A program made the position numbers and the translations under genes. A stretch of DNA of 64,000 nt. It comes from Hyphomicrobiales bacterium (GTDB lineage: Bacteria > Pseudomonadota > Alphaproteobacteria > Rhizobiales > Rhizobiaceae). This document shows positions 20,622 through 30,134 of this stretch, in pieces. The notes under the pieces are model-generated. The model was not told the origin of the DNA, ran no database searches, and saw only the letters and a program-made list of their open reading frames with translations. Positions within the stretch are counted from its first letter, which is position 1; each line of letters starts with the position of its first letter. The DNA is taken from contig UBYX01000019.1 of the NCBI GenBank assembly GCA_900469955.1, positions 19,619 to 83,618 on the forward strand. Direction: 5' to 3'.

Positions 20622-20647
20622 GGAACTTCTTGCCAGGCTACCCGGTT
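20622..20647 (+). promoter_or_regulatory. Candidate EcfG-type promoter of the 72-residue membrane protein
   Basis: GGAAC, 17 bases, GGTT, one mismatch from the EcfG consensus, about 32 bases before the ATG at 20679. Confidence 0.35.
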
Positions 20648-20678
20648 ATTGCGGTGAGGGCATGCAGGAGGCCAGAAG

Positions 20679-20897
20679 ATGCCGCTGCTGATCAGTTATA
20701 TCATTATTCGGTTGTCGATCGGTTTTGCCTTGGGCGCCGCCACGGCAATCGCGATCCTCTTCCAGTGGTTCTTAACCGACGCCACCTTTCTCGGTCCGCT
20801 CGAGATGTGGCTCGTGATCTACGGATTCGGCTCCGTTTTCGGGCTCGGCTATCTGGCGACGTCTCTGGCGCTGGATGCCGACGACGACGGCGCGTGA
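20679..20897 (+). CDS. Small two-span membrane protein (72 residues)
   Basis: Starts MPLLISYIIIRLSIGFALGAA with two hydrophobic segments (about 4-28 and 41-63) and a short acidic C-terminus ALDADDDGA. The AGGAGG ribosome site is strong. It probably resides in the inner membrane; the family is not recognised and the function is unknown. It converges on the GST gene. Confidence 0.72.
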   Translation: MPLLISYIIIRLSIGFALGAATAIAILFQWFLTDATFLGPLEMWLVIYGFGSVFGLGYLATSLALDADDDGA

Positions 20898-20932
20898 AGC
20901 CAGATCACGCCGTCGGCCGACTAATTGCGGCC

Positions 20933-21559
20933 CTAACCGGCCTGCATTTCAGCGGCCGCGGCATTGTCTTTTTCCGATGCGCGCTGATAGGCCTGCCGGG
21001 ACGCAAGTCTTTCAAAATATTGCTCGAAAGCCGGCCGCTTCTCGATCGAGCCGAACTGCAGACCCCAACCGATCTGGGCACCGACATAGACATCCGCAGC
21101 CGTGAACGTCTCGCCGGCGATATACGTATGGGTGCCGACGGCCATCTCCAGCGCGTCCATCACGTCCTGGAAGCTGCCGTAACCGACCATTCGCTCCCGG
21201 CCCGGCGGTACTTCAAAGCCAAGCGCTCTGTTGCTGACGGCGGCTTCCAGCGGACCGGCGGCGAAGAACATCCAGCGGTAATAGTCGGCACGTTCGGCGG
21301 GAGAGGGCGCGAGGCCTGCCTGTGGAAACGCATCGGCGAGATAGGCGCAGATTGCAGCGCATTCGGTAACGACGGTTTTTCCATGCACAACCGTCGGCAC
21401 CTTGCCCATGGGATTGACCGCCTTGTAGGCCTCACCCTTCATCGTCGTGCCGAAGTGAAGGATTTCGACCCGATAGGGCACGCCCACTTCTTCCAGCATC
21501 CAGCGGGCGATACGGCCCCGAGACATCGGGTTGGTGTAGAGTACCAGTTCTTCCGTCAT
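20933..21559 (-). CDS. Glutathione S-transferase family protein
   Basis: The 208-residue product has the N-terminal thioredoxin-like GST domain with YTNPMSRGRIARWMLEEVGVPY (about 8-29; Ser in the position of the usual catalytic residue) and the cis-proline segment NPMGKVPTVVHG (about 49-60). The all-helical C-terminal domain follows, from about residue 90. Its substrate is unknown. The start follows GAGGAGGACGTC. It reads in the same direction as the GNAT and icd genes upstream, but with wide gaps. Confidence 0.88.
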   Translation of the reverse strand: MTEELVLYTNPMSRGRIARWMLEEVGVPYRVEILHFGTTMKGEAYKAVNPMGKVPTVVHGKTVVTECAAICAYLADAFPQAGLAPSPAERADYYRWMFFAAGPLEAAVSNRALGFEVPPGRERMVGYGSFQDVMDALEMAVGTHTYIAGETFTAADVYVGAQIGWGLQFGSIEKRPAFEQYFERLASRQAYQRASEKDNAAAAEMQAG

Positions 21560-21633
21560 GACGTCCTCCTCTTGGTTTCGCGAGTGCTACGGCGACTGTT
21601 TTGCGGAATCAAGCCCGGCAAACTGCGGGGGCT

Positions 21634-22080
21634 TCACAGCGGTTTGCGATATTGAACGAAGCCGGAGGCCTGGGCTACGCGATCGTAGAGCCGTCGGGCG
21701 GTCGCATTGCCCTCATGTGTCAGCCAATAAAGACGTCCGGCCTTTTTCTGCCGCGCCAGCTCGGCCACCGCTTCGATCAGCGCTTCGCCCGTGCCCCGGC
21801 CGCGCTCGCTCATCGCGACATAGAGATCCTGGAGATAGCAGGTCCAGTCCGGCAGCCAGCAGGACCGGTGGAAGATCGTATGCGCAATGCCGACCATCTT
21901 GCCGGTTTCGTGGAAAGCACCGAAGCCATGCATCGGCTCGCCGGGATCGAGAAGACGACTCCAGGTAAGCTCGTATTGCTCCTTCGGCAGCACGGTTTCA
22001 TAGAAGCGGAGATAGGCTTCCCAGAGCGGCTCCCACTGGGCGCGGTCGGATGGCTCGAGCGGACGGACGGTGGTTGTCAT
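21634..22080 (-). CDS. GNAT-family N-acetyltransferase
   Basis: The 148-residue protein has the GNAT acetyl-CoA pattern LQDLYVAMSERGRGTGEALIEAVAE (about 86-110) and the C-terminal TARRLYDRVAQASGFVQYRK. Its substrate cannot be told. The start is taken at MTTTVRPLEPSDR (22080) and not five codons earlier. It lies downstream of the icd terminator. Confidence 0.85.
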   Translation of the reverse strand: MTTTVRPLEPSDRAQWEPLWEAYLRFYETVLPKEQYELTWSRLLDPGEPMHGFGAFHETGKMVGIAHTIFHRSCWLPDWTCYLQDLYVAMSERGRGTGEALIEAVAELARQKKAGRLYWLTHEGNATARRLYDRVAQASGFVQYRKPL

Positions 22081-22099
22081 GGCTTGGCTCCCCAAAAGA

Positions 22100-22127
22100 A
22101 AACGGCAGAACTTGCGTCCTGCCGTTT
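22100..22127 (-). terminator. Rho-independent terminator of icd
   Basis: Stem AAACGGCAG / CTGCCGTTT, followed on the minus strand by TCTTTTGGGG. It lies 23 bases past the icd stop and overlaps the upstream region of the GNAT gene. Confidence 0.75.
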
Positions 22128-22150
22128 CATTTCTAGCCGATCTTGGCAGC

Positions 22151-23365
22151 TTACGCAGCCATGGCCTTTTTGAGGTTGTCGTCGATCTTGTCGAGGAAAG
22201 CGGTGGTGGAGAGCCACGGCTGGTCCGGGCCGATCAGAAGCGCGAGGTCCTTGGTCATGAAGCCGGATTCGACGGTATCGACGCAGACCTTCTCGAGCGT
22301 TGAGGCGAACTTCGCGAGTTCGGCATTGTCGTCGAGCTTGGCGCGGTGCGCGAGGCCGCGGGTCCAGGCGAAGATCGAGGCGATCGAGTTCGTCGAGGTC
22401 TCCTGGCCCTTCTGATGCTGGCGGTAGTGGCGGGTGACCGTGCCGTGGGCGGCTTCGGCTTCCACCGTCTTGCCGTCCGGAGTGAGCAGGACCGAGGTCA
22501 TCAGGCCGAGCGAGCCGAAGCCCTGGGCAACCGTGTCGGACTGCACGTCGCCATCGTAGTTCTTGCAGGCCCAGACATAACCGCCGGACCATTTCAGAGC
22601 CGAGGCGACCATGTCGTCGATCAGGCGGTGTTCGTAGGTAATGCCGATTTCGTCGAACTGCGCCTTGAACTCGTTCTGGTAGACTTCTTCGAAGATATCC
22701 TTGAAGCGACCGTCATAGGCCTTGAGGATGGTGTTCTTGGTCGACAGATAGACCGGCCACTTGCGCATCAGGCCGTACATCATCGAAGCGCGGGCGAATT
22801 CGCGGATCGACTCGTCGAGGTTGTACATGGCCATCGCCACGCCGGCGCCGGGCGCGTCGAACACTTCCTTTTCGATCACCTGGCCGTCCTCACCGACGAA
22901 CTTGATCGTCAGCTTGCCCTTGCCGGGGAACTTGAAGTCGGTGGCGCGGTACTGATCGCCGAAGGCATGGCGGCCGACGACGATCGGCTGGGTCCAGCCG
23001 GGAACGAGGCGAGGCACGTTCTTGCAGATGATCGGCTCGCGGAAGATGACGCCGCCAAGGATGTTGCGGATCGTGCCGTTCGGGCTCTTCCACATCTGCT
23101 TGAGGCCGAATTCCGTCACGCGGGCTTCGTCCGGCGTGATGGTAGCGCACTTGATGCCGACGCCGTGCTTCTTGATGGCGTTTGCCGCGTCGACGGTAAC
23201 CTGATCGTTGGTGGCATCGCGGTTTTCGACCGAAAGGTCATAATATTCGATGTCGAGATCGAGATAGGGAAGGATCAGCTTGTCCTTGATGAGCTGCCAG
23301 ATGATGCGGGTCATCTCGTCGCCGTCGAGATCGACGACCGGGTTTGCTACCTTGATCTTTTGCAT
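22151..23365 (-). CDS. icd: NADP-dependent isocitrate dehydrogenase
   Basis: TCA-cycle enzyme converting isocitrate to 2-oxoglutarate with NADPH formation. The 404-residue product is of the eukaryote-like homodimeric type used by rhizobia: [21 protein letters not shown] at the start, substrate-binding [13 protein letters not shown] (about 93-105), and the metal/NADP region [22 protein letters not shown] (from about 270). The ATG follows AGAGGAATTCC. Confidence 0.97.
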   Translation of the reverse strand: MQKIKVANPVVDLDGDEMTRIIWQLIKDKLILPYLDLDIEYYDLSVENRDATNDQVTVDAANAIKKHGVGIKCATITPDEARVTEFGLKQMWKSPNGTIRNILGGVIFREPIICKNVPRLVPGWTQPIVVGRHAFGDQYRATDFKFPGKGKLTIKFVGEDGQVIEKEVFDAPGAGVAMAMYNLDESIREFARASMMYGLMRKWPVYLSTKNTILKAYDGRFKDIFEEVYQNEFKAQFDEIGITYEHRLIDDMVASALKWSGGYVWACKNYDGDVQSDTVAQGFGSLGLMTSVLLTPDGKTVEAEAAHGTVTRHYRQHQKGQETSTNSIASIFAWTRGLAHRAKLDDNAELAKFASTLEKVCVDTVESGFMTKDLALLIGPDQPWLSTTAFLDKIDDNLKKAMAA

Positions 23366-23590
23366 GGAATTCCTCTTGGACGTAGGAGGGATATTTGATC
23401 CCCAAAGGTGGACACCAGTGGTGTGCGCTATAGCACCGCCGGACCGGAACGCAAAGGCATTCGGCCCGCGTCATGCGGCTTTTCGCGCCAGAAATCGTCT
23501 CGCATTCCGATTGGCGGACAATTGTCCTTGCCAAACCACAAACCGGGTTTAATGTCCCGGAAATCCCACTCGAACAACTGGATTCCTCCC

Positions 23591-24121
23591 ATGCGGATCT
23601 TGCCGCTCGCTATCGCTTTTTCGCTGACCTCCGCCTTGGCCATGGCGGCTGACGCCACCGATCCGGTCAAGGAAGTCATGAAGGTCACGGAGGACAACTG
23701 GAATACGGTCGATAGCGAGTGGAAATATATCTTCGACGCGGACTCGCTGAAGCGGCTGTTCAGCAAGAAGTTCCAGGCAGCTTATGCGGAGGCGGCGAAG
23801 CATCCGGCCTACGAAACTGAAAACAATCAGCCGGGCGATCCCTTCGGTTATGACGTCGTGACAGCCTCACAGGACGGCTGTCCGCTGCAGGATATCAAGA
23901 TGACGACGGCGCCCGGCGCCAACGGCGTTACTGACGTCACGGTAACGTTCAAGCAATGGACCTGCGTCGATGACGCCCAGATCAAGGACAGCATCAGCGA
24001 AGTCCATTTCGACGTGATCGGCGAGGACGGCAAGTCGGTCATCGACGATATCCATCGCGTGGCGGAAGGCGAAAAAGATTCCGTCGTCGAGGAAATGCAG
24101 TCGATCGCCAAGGGCGAGTAA
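23591..24121 (+). CDS. Exported protein of unknown function
   Basis: The 176-residue precursor has a clear signal peptide MRILPLAIAFSLTSALAMAA with a likely cut after AMA. The mature part is acidic with two cysteines (SQDGCPLQD and KQWTCVDD), possibly a periplasmic disulfide. It may belong to the DUF3828-like exported proteins of rhizobia, but I am not sure. The ATG at 23591 is chosen because the signal peptide starts there. Confidence 0.75.
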   Translation: MRILPLAIAFSLTSALAMAADATDPVKEVMKVTEDNWNTVDSEWKYIFDADSLKRLFSKKFQAAYAEAAKHPAYETENNQPGDPFGYDVVTASQDGCPLQDIKMTTAPGANGVTDVTVTFKQWTCVDDAQIKDSISEVHFDVIGEDGKSVIDDIHRVAEGEKDSVVEEMQSIAKGE

Positions 24122-24206
24122 CCTCTGGTGGGTTCGACAGTTTGAACCGCTGCAATATATGAACCTTCGCAGGTCTGCTCTGCTTTTGCGGCGCGAAGGG
24201 GTGCTG

Positions 24207-26201
24207 ATGAGATTTCCTTCAAGATTGGCCGATCGGCTGCTGGCTCATGATCCAGCGCTGTCGCGGGTGCGCATGGGCGCGCGCGTCACGTTGACCATTC
24301 TCGGCTCGGTCGCCTGTCTGGCGGCGTTTCATGCCGCAACCATGCCGCTGCCTCCGATCGCGTACGGACTGGCGATCATCCTGTCGATCGAGGGCGGGGT
24401 TGCCGTGCGGGACCGGTTCCCCGGCAACCAGTTGAAGACCCGGCTGCTCGGCTGCCTCGCTAGTCTGGTATCCGTCGCAACGGCAGCCTTGCTGGAGAAC
24501 TACCGGATAGTCTCGGACGTCGTATTCCTGTGTGTGATTCTGGCCGCGACTTTGGCGCGTATCTATGGGCCGAGGGGGTTTGCGATCGGCATGTTCGCCT
24601 TCACGTCCTATTTCATCGGCGCCTATCTGAAGCCGCAGCTCGCGGAGCTGCCGCTTGCGGCAATCGGCCCTCTGGTCGCCGTCGTCGTGGGACACGTCGT
24701 TCGCATCTATGTTCTCCGGGACGATCTCAAGCGCGATCTCCTTCATGCGCTCGTGGCGGTTCAGGGGCGGTCCGACGATGTTCTGGCAAAGCTCGAACTG
24801 CTTGCCGCGGCCGGACGGTGGACGGAAGCCGATAGGGCGGAGCTGCGAAGGCGCGAGGAGCGGCTGAAGGATGTGGTCCTGATGGCCGAAAGTTACCTGC
24901 CGGTGTCGCAGGAAGAGCAGGAAGGCAAGGGAGCTGACGAGGATGTCGCGATGGCGGTTGCCATGGCGATCTTCGACGTCCATCTCGCCGCTGAGAGCGC
25001 TATTGTGCTTTCGCTGGAAAGCCTGCCGCCGGTGGGTCTCGTGGAGGCGGTGCTGAACGCGGACGATGCACGGGTCAAATACTATGCGGGGCAACCGGGC
25101 CACGAGGACCATCCTCCGCAGTCGGAAAGCCTTCGCGCCTTCGCCTGGCTTCACCAGGCACGCAGGTCGCTCGCCAAGGAGGTCGAGAAGGCGCGGCAGG
25201 AAGGTTTCGCTTTTCTCGCCTCGCCGCCACAGCCCGCAAAACCTGCCCCGATCAACTTTTCCTTTAAGAACCCCCAGGTCCGCGCCGCCCTTCAGATTAC
25301 GCTGGCGTCCGGCATCGCAATGGTGTTCGGCCTGATGCTCTCGCGCGACCGCTGGTTCTGGTCGGTGCTCACCGCCTTCCTGATCTTCACCAACACCAAG
25401 TCGCGCGGCGATACGGCGATAAGGGCAATCCAGCGATCGATCGGGACGCTGCTCGGGATTGCCATCGGCCTCGGCCTTGCGACGGTCCTGGCGGGGCATC
25501 CGCTGCCGGCCATGGTTCTGGCGGCCGCGGGAGTCTTCCTGGCCTTCTATTTCCTGCAGGCCTCCTACGCGATGATGAGCTTCTTCATCTCGATTGTGCT
25601 GTGTCTGATCTATGGCCTTATCGGGCAGCTCACCTTCGATCTTCTGCGGCTGCGCATCGAGGAAACGCTGATCGGCGCGGCAGCGGGCACAGCTGTGGCG
25701 TTCCTCGTCTTTTCCGCGCCGACGCGGTCGACGGTCGATCTGGCACTGGAGCGCTGGTACGCTTCCCTGCGTGAACTGCTCGAAGCCGGCAGAGCGGGCG
25801 GGGGCGGGATGCAAGCGATTGAACTCTCCCGTAAGCTCGACGCCGCTTATCGCGAGCTCACGGTCGCTGCCCGCCCGCTCGGCAGCAGTTGGTCGCTTGT
25901 CACCAAACCTGGCAGCATCCGCCAGACACTGGCGATTTTTCTCGCCTCCACCTATTGGGCGCGGGTGTTCGCGCGCAATCTGGCTTCGACGGGAAAGACG
26001 CCGGAGCCTGAGGTGCTGGAGGCCATCGAGACCACGCTCAAAACGGCGGAACGTGCCGCCGGTCGTGGATCGGAGTGCTTTCTGATGCCAAGGCAGGTGA
26101 GGCGAGCCGGAGGGCGGCATCTGCCGATCTTCCGGCACGGCTCGCGGCTTGGCGTCGAAATGGTCGGCAATCTGCTCGATCGCCTTTATCCGCGGCCATA
26201 A
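24207..26201 (+). CDS. FUSC-family membrane transporter (aromatic acid exporter type)
   Basis: The 664-residue inner-membrane protein has two hydrophobic blocks of about six spans each (about 20-175 and 370-520), separated by a cytoplasmic helical region; this duplicated layout is that of FUSC/YccS/AaeB proteins. The second block contains RDRWFWSVLTAFLIFTNTKS and RSIGTLLGIAIG, which match the FUSC core. The expected role is efflux of aromatic acids or similar compounds. ATG 24207 follows GAAGGGG and is preferred over 24159. Confidence 0.85.
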   Translation: MRFPSRLADRLLAHDPALSRVRMGARVTLTILGSVACLAAFHAATMPLPPIAYGLAIILSIEGGVAVRDRFPGNQLKTRLLGCLASLVSVATAALLENYRIVSDVVFLCVILAATLARIYGPRGFAIGMFAFTSYFIGAYLKPQLAELPLAAIGPLVAVVVGHVVRIYVLRDDLKRDLLHALVAVQGRSDDVLAKLELLAAAGRWTEADRAELRRREERLKDVVLMAESYLPVSQEEQEGKGADEDVAMAVAMAIFDVHLAAESAIVLSLESLPPVGLVEAVLNADDARVKYYAGQPGHEDHPPQSESLRAFAWLHQARRSLAKEVEKARQEGFAFLASPPQPAKPAPINFSFKNPQVRAALQITLASGIAMVFGLMLSRDRWFWSVLTAFLIFTNTKSRGDTAIRAIQRSIGTLLGIAIGLGLATVLAGHPLPAMVLAAAGVFLAFYFLQASYAMMSFFISIVLCLIYGLIGQLTFDLLRLRIEETLIGAAAGTAVAFLVFSAPTRSTVDLALERWYASLRELLEAGRAGGGGMQAIELSRKLDAAYRELTVAARPLGSSWSLVTKPGSIRQTLAIFLASTYWARVFARNLASTGKTPEPEVLEAIETTLKTAERAAGRGSECFLMPRQVRRAGGRHLPIFRHGSRLGVEMVGNLLDRLYPRP

Positions 26202-26261
26202 CGCCCTTGCCGATCGCCGTGCAGCTGGTTATTCCCCGCCAATGATCATCGGAAGGGCATC

Positions 26262-27098
26262 ATGTCAGGTACCAATAGCGAGCGAGAACTGATTGCCGAA
26301 GGACCGGCCATCGTGCTGGTGGAGCCGCAGCTTGGCGAGAACATCGGCATGGTTGCCCGCGCCATGGCGAATTTTGGCCTGGCTGAGCTGCGCATTGTCA
26401 ATCCTCGCGATGGCTGGCCGAGCGAAAAGGCGCGTTCCGCAGCCGCCAAGGCCGATCATGTGATCGATGGAACCAAGGTTTACGAGACGCTGGAAGAGGC
26501 GATCAGGGATCTCAACTTCGTCTATGCGACGACGGCCCGCGAGCGGTACGGTTTCAAGCCCGTACGTTCTCCTGTCGTGGCGGCTGAGACATTGCGCACC
26601 AGGTTCAGGGCAGGGGAAAAGACTGGCATCCTCTTCGGCCGCGAGCGCTGGGGCTTGACCAATGAGGAAGTCGCGCTGGCCGATGAGATCGTCACCTTTC
26701 CCGTCAATCCGGCCTTTGCATCGCTCAATATCGCCCAGGCGGTGCTGCTGATGTCCTATGAATGGATGAAATCCGGACTGGATGACCTCAGCGAGACGAT
26801 CTTCCAGCCTGTCGAGCAGCGGCCTTCCACGAAGGAACAGGTCTTCGGGCTGTTCGAGCATCTGGAGGAGGCTCTCGATTCCCGCGGATATTTTCACCCG
26901 CCCGCGAAAAAGCCCAAAATGATCGACAATCTCCGCGCGGTCATCTCGCGGCGGGGATTTACGGAACAGGAGATCAGCGTGTTCCGGGGCGTCATCAATT
27001 CGCTCGACCGTTTTCCGCGCCGATGGCCGAAGCAGAACAAGGTGGGCGAGCCGGGCGAGGCTTCAGGGGAGACGGCAGGGAATGACGCAGACGAATGA
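26262..27098 (+). CDS. trmJ: tRNA (cytidine/uridine-2'-O-)-methyltransferase TrmJ
   Basis: SPOUT-class enzyme that methylates the 2'-OH of nucleotide 32 in several tRNAs. The 278-residue product carries the three knot motifs: [20 protein letters not shown] (about 19-38), [16 protein letters not shown] (about 121-136) and [22 protein letters not shown] (about 146-167). The C-terminal helical extension is usual for TrmJ. It overlaps murI by 17 bases, so they are likely co-transcribed. Confidence 0.93.
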   Translation: MSGTNSERELIAEGPAIVLVEPQLGENIGMVARAMANFGLAELRIVNPRDGWPSEKARSAAAKADHVIDGTKVYETLEEAIRDLNFVYATTARERYGFKPVRSPVVAAETLRTRFRAGEKTGILFGRERWGLTNEEVALADEIVTFPVNPAFASLNIAQAVLLMSYEWMKSGLDDLSETIFQPVEQRPSTKEQVFGLFEHLEEALDSRGYFHPPAKKPKMIDNLRAVISRRGFTEQEISVFRGVINSLDRFPRRWPKQNKVGEPGEASGETAGNDADE

Positions 27099-27879
27099 GT
27101 TGAAGCCCGTGCTGATGTTCGATTCGGGCATCGGCGGGCTGACGGTGCTGCGCGAGGCGCGCGTACTGATGCCGGAGCGCGGCTTTATCTACGTGGCTGA
27201 CGATGCCGGTTTTCCCTATGGTGATTGGGAGGAGACTGCGCTGAAGGAGCGGATTATCGCGCTCTTTGCCAAGCTTCTGCAGGAATACGATCCCGAAGTT
27301 TGCGTAATCTCCTGCAACACCGCCTTCACGCTTGTTGGTGCGGACCTCCGCTCGACCTTTCCGAAGATGACCTTTGTCGGCACGGTGCCGGCGATCAAGC
27401 CTGCGGCGGAGCGCACGCGCTCCGGTCTCGTCTCCGTTCTCGCCACCCCCGGCACGGTCAAGCGCGCCTATACCCGCGATCTCATCCAGTCGTTTGCCAC
27501 CCAGTGCCACGTGCGTTTGGTCGGGTCTCAGAATCTCGCCCGCATGGCCGAGGCCTATATCCGGGGCGAGACGATATCAGACGAGGCGGTGATGGCGGAG
27601 ATTGCTCCCTGTTTCGTCGAGAAGGACGGCGGCAAGACCGACATCGTCGTTCTTGCCTGTACGCACTACCCGTTCATGGCCAATGTCTTCCGGCGCTTGT
27701 CGCCCTGGCCGGTCGATTGGCTTGATCCGGCCGAGGCGATCGCAAGGCAGGCTCGCCGGAAGGTGCCCTTGGTCGATGGCGCCGAACATCCCGACAGCTA
27801 TGATTTCGCGGTCTTCACCTCGGGCAATCCCGATTTCGCCACGAGGCGGCTGATGCAGGGATTTGGCCTAAGGGCCTGA
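27082..27879 (+). CDS. murI: Glutamate racemase
   Basis: Makes D-glutamate for peptidoglycan. The 265-residue protein has the substrate-binding [11 protein letters not shown] (about 13-23) and the two catalytic cysteines in ISCNTAFTL (about 74-82) and VLACTHYPF (about 191-199). The common CNTAS is CNTAF here, as I recall for rhizobial enzymes. The start at 27082 overlaps trmJ. A weak hairpin follows. Confidence 0.94.
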   Translation: MTQTNELKPVLMFDSGIGGLTVLREARVLMPERGFIYVADDAGFPYGDWEETALKERIIALFAKLLQEYDPEVCVISCNTAFTLVGADLRSTFPKMTFVGTVPAIKPAAERTRSGLVSVLATPGTVKRAYTRDLIQSFATQCHVRLVGSQNLARMAEAYIRGETISDEAVMAEIAPCFVEKDGGKTDIVVLACTHYPFMANVFRRLSPWPVDWLDPAEAIARQARRKVPLVDGAEHPDSYDFAVFTSGNPDFATRRLMQGFGLRA

Positions 27880-27894
27880 GCACGGTCGGCCAGT

Positions 27895-27917
27895 GTGGCT
27901 TTTCTGCCACGTTTTCT
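27895..27917 (+). terminator. Weak terminator after murI
   Basis: Short stem GTGGC / GCCAC with a 6-base loop, followed by GTTTTCTTC. Confidence 0.45.
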
Positions 27918-27947
27918 TCACGATGGTTGCAATTCGCGATTGTGTGC

Positions 27948-27975
27948 TTGCTCATCGGGAGATCTCGTGTATCAT
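27948..27975 (+). promoter_or_regulatory. Candidate promoter of the 34-residue peptide gene
   Basis: TTGCTC, 16 bases, TATCAT, giving a leader of about 30 bases before the ATG at 28012. Confidence 0.4.
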
Positions 27976-28011
27976 CTGACTATTCCGCAAATCGAACACA
28001 GGAGGCGTGAA

Positions 28012-28116
28012 ATGAAGTCCATTACCATGTATATGCGCCTTTCTGGCGGAACGGCTATTGTGGCCTCGGTGCATCACACATCGACGCCGGCCGGCATGCG
28101 CTTCCAGACCGTATAA
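28012..28116 (+). CDS. Putative 34-residue peptide
   Basis: A very short ORF, MKSITMYMRLSGG at the start and PAGMRFQTV at the end, with a near-perfect ribosome site AGGAGG six bases before the ATG and a plausible promoter. It has no membrane segment or signal, and I know no family. The 147 bases after it, up to the DUF1127 gene, show nothing else. The strong initiation region is the only support for translation. Confidence 0.45.
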   Translation: MKSITMYMRLSGGTAIVASVHHTSTPAGMRFQTV

Positions 28117-28263
28117 GTCTGGATTTCCGCCGTTTTGGCACTTTCTCCTATCGATCTGACGTGACCGGCTGACGAAGCGATTTACCGCGTTTCCTCGTCC
28201 GCATCCGCACGTCTTTCTTCATCTCAGAGGACCTGGTCGCGATATGCGCTGGGACGGAAAATT

Positions 28264-28500
28264 ATGCGTGAATCACAATTTTTGGTTGCTGATACCCTTT
28301 CGGCTGCGGTTCATGACCTCTGCCGCGAACATGGCGTCTGGAAGACTGCCCGTGCGCTGCTCCTGGCAGCCTGGAGACGTCGTCAGGAGAAGAACCGGAT
28401 CTCCGATCTTTCCGATCGGATGCGCCGCGATATCGGTTTCCCCGAACTCGAGGATGACCGTGGAAATGTCCGGTTTATCCTTTGGGATATCCGGCTATGA
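28264..28500 (+). CDS. DUF1127-family protein, longer type (78 residues)
   Basis: The C-terminal half ARALLLAAWRRRQEKNRISDLSDRMRRDIGFPE has the DUF1127 core (RISDLSDRMRRDIGF); about 25 extra residues precede it. It is the third DUF1127 member in the window and is far from the other two. The ribosome site is weak. It is followed closely by a GNAT gene in the same direction. Confidence 0.75.
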   Translation: MRESQFLVADTLSAAVHDLCREHGVWKTARALLLAAWRRRQEKNRISDLSDRMRRDIGFPELEDDRGNVRFILWDIRL

Positions 28501-28558
28501 AAGGGTTGAAATGGGTCTCCGGCGGTGCTTTCCGCCGGGGATCCACGTAAGGGATTCT

Positions 28559-29029
28559 ATGTCTGGAACTGAACGAATGACGCCCGTTTTCCGCAAACTT
28601 TGCCGTGACGATATGCCGGCCGCCGCGCTGGTGCACCGCGCTTCCTTCGACGAGCGGCTGCCCTGGCTGGCTCAGCTTCACACGCCGGAGGAGGATCAAG
28701 GATACTGGAGCGGGCATCTCTTCGCGACTTGCGACATCTGGGGCGCCGAAAGGGACGGAGCCTTGCTTGGCGTTATCGCCTTCCGCGAGGACTGGATCGA
28801 CCAGCTCTATATACTGCCGGGAGCGCAGGGGCAGGGGATCGGCTCCCGGTTGCTGGATCTGGCCAAGGAAACCCATCCGCAGCTTTTCCTCTGGACCTTC
28901 CAGCGCAACACGGCAGCCCGCGATTTTTATGAAGCGCGCGGTTTTGTGGCGATCAGGCAGACCGATGGCTCGGCCAACGAGGAAAAGGAGCCGGACGTGC
29001 TCTACCGCTGGCGTTGCAAAACTCGATAA
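28559..29029 (+). CDS. GNAT-family N-acetyltransferase
   Basis: The product (156 residues from 28559) has the GNAT motif A WIDQLYILPGAQGQGIGSRLLDLAKE (about 79-104) and the B motif NTAARDFYEARGFV. Its substrate is unknown. A start six codons later (28577, MTPVFRK) is equally possible; the ribosome site is poor for both. Confidence 0.83.
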   Translation: MSGTERMTPVFRKLCRDDMPAAALVHRASFDERLPWLAQLHTPEEDQGYWSGHLFATCDIWGAERDGALLGVIAFREDWIDQLYILPGAQGQGIGSRLLDLAKETHPQLFLWTFQRNTAARDFYEARGFVAIRQTDGSANEEKEPDVLYRWRCKTR

Positions 29030-29092
29030 AACACCGCTTGCAAAGCGAAAAAATCGGTGGCTTGCTCGGCTCGTTCCATGGAGGAGTTTCGC

Positions 29093-29731
29093 ATGTCGCT
29101 TGAACACTGGCTCGCTTTCGTGGCCGCTTCGTCCATCCTGCTCGCCATTCCAGGGCCGACGATCCTGCTTGTCATCTCCTATGCGCTGAGCCACGGCCGC
29201 AAAGTTGCGACCGCCACGGTCGCAGGCGTCGCGCTCGGTGACTTCACCGCCATGACGGCTTCGATGCTGGGCCTCGGCGCGGTGCTTGCGACATCGGCAA
29301 CGCTCTTCACCGTTCTAAAGTGGGTGGGCGCCGCCTATCTCATCTATCTCGGTATCAAGCTCTGGCGAGCGCCGGTTTCCGACCGCGCGGCCGAGGTCGA
29401 CGAGGCGGAGGCGGCATCCGCAAAACCCTTCAGGATCTTCCTTCATACCTATGTCGTGACGGCGCTGAACCCAAAGAGCATCGTCTTCTTCGTCGCCTTC
29501 CTGCCGCAGTTCCTCGACCTGAGCCAGCCGCTCTTTTTCCAGATGGCCGTCTTCGAGGTCACCTTCCTGGTTCTCGCGACGCTCAACGCAGCGCTCTATG
29601 GTCTGCTCGCGGCCATGGCCCGCAACACGATCCGCAAGCCGAAAGTCCAGCGAATCGTCAATCGCACCGGCGGCTCGCTGATGATCGGCGCCGGCCTGCT
29701 TTCGGCCAGCTTCAAGCGTGCCACGGCATGA
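29093..29731 (+). CDS. LysE/RhtB-family amino acid exporter
   Basis: The 212-residue membrane protein has six hydrophobic segments and the family signature near the start (SSILLAIPGPTILLVISYALSHG, about 13-35) plus the NPKSIVFFVAFLPQF motif (about 127-141). It exports amino acids or related metabolites. The start after GGAGGAG at 29093 is clear. It is followed by a GFA gene and a second exporter of the same family. Confidence 0.88.
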   Translation: MSLEHWLAFVAASSILLAIPGPTILLVISYALSHGRKVATATVAGVALGDFTAMTASMLGLGAVLATSATLFTVLKWVGAAYLIYLGIKLWRAPVSDRAAEVDEAEAASAKPFRIFLHTYVVTALNPKSIVFFVAFLPQFLDLSQPLFFQMAVFEVTFLVLATLNAALYGLLAAMARNTIRKPKVQRIVNRTGGSLMIGAGLLSASFKRATA

Positions 29732-29753
29732 GCATCTCAAGAAAGGACAACGA

Positions 29754-30125
29754 ATGCTGACTGGACGTTGCCATTGCGGCGAGACCGTCTTCGAGATCGA
29801 TGGTGAATTGCCCCAGGCGTTGACGCGCTGCACCTGCACTTTCTGCTCCCGGCGCGGCACGCTCTATGCTTATTACGAACCGAAACAGCTGCGTGTGACG
29901 GCCGATCCCGGGAGCGACAGAATCTATCGCTGGAATTCGAAGCTGGTGGCGCATCATTTTTGCGGCACCTGCGGCTGTGGGACCTATAGCGACAGTCCCG
30001 ACTTCCAGCTCGACGGCAGCTGGGACGGCAAGACGCGCCGCATCGGCGTGAATGCCAGACTGTTCGACGATTTCGATGCCGAGGAATGGCCGCACACCGT
30101 GATCGACGGCAGGAACCTTTGGTAG
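29754..30125 (+). CDS. GFA (Mss4-like) zinc-binding protein
   Basis: The 123-residue product of the glutathione-dependent formaldehyde-activating (GFA/CENP-V) family has the zinc-binding cysteines in GRCHCGETVF (about 4-13), CTCTFCSRRG (about 25-34) and HFCGTCGCGTY (about 68-78). Despite the family name, the activity of most members is not proven. It sits 22 bases after one LysE-type gene and 9 bases before another. Confidence 0.88.
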   Translation: MLTGRCHCGETVFEIDGELPQALTRCTCTFCSRRGTLYAYYEPKQLRVTADPGSDRIYRWNSKLVAHHFCGTCGCGTYSDSPDFQLDGSWDGKTRRIGVNARLFDDFDAEEWPHTVIDGRNLW

Positions 30126-30134
30126 GAGAGCGAC

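Noticed and set aside
24219..26138. A 639-codon minus-strand frame opposite the FUSC gene
   Set aside because: The plus-strand product has the expected membrane topology and motifs; the antisense translation is charged, repetitive and domainless.
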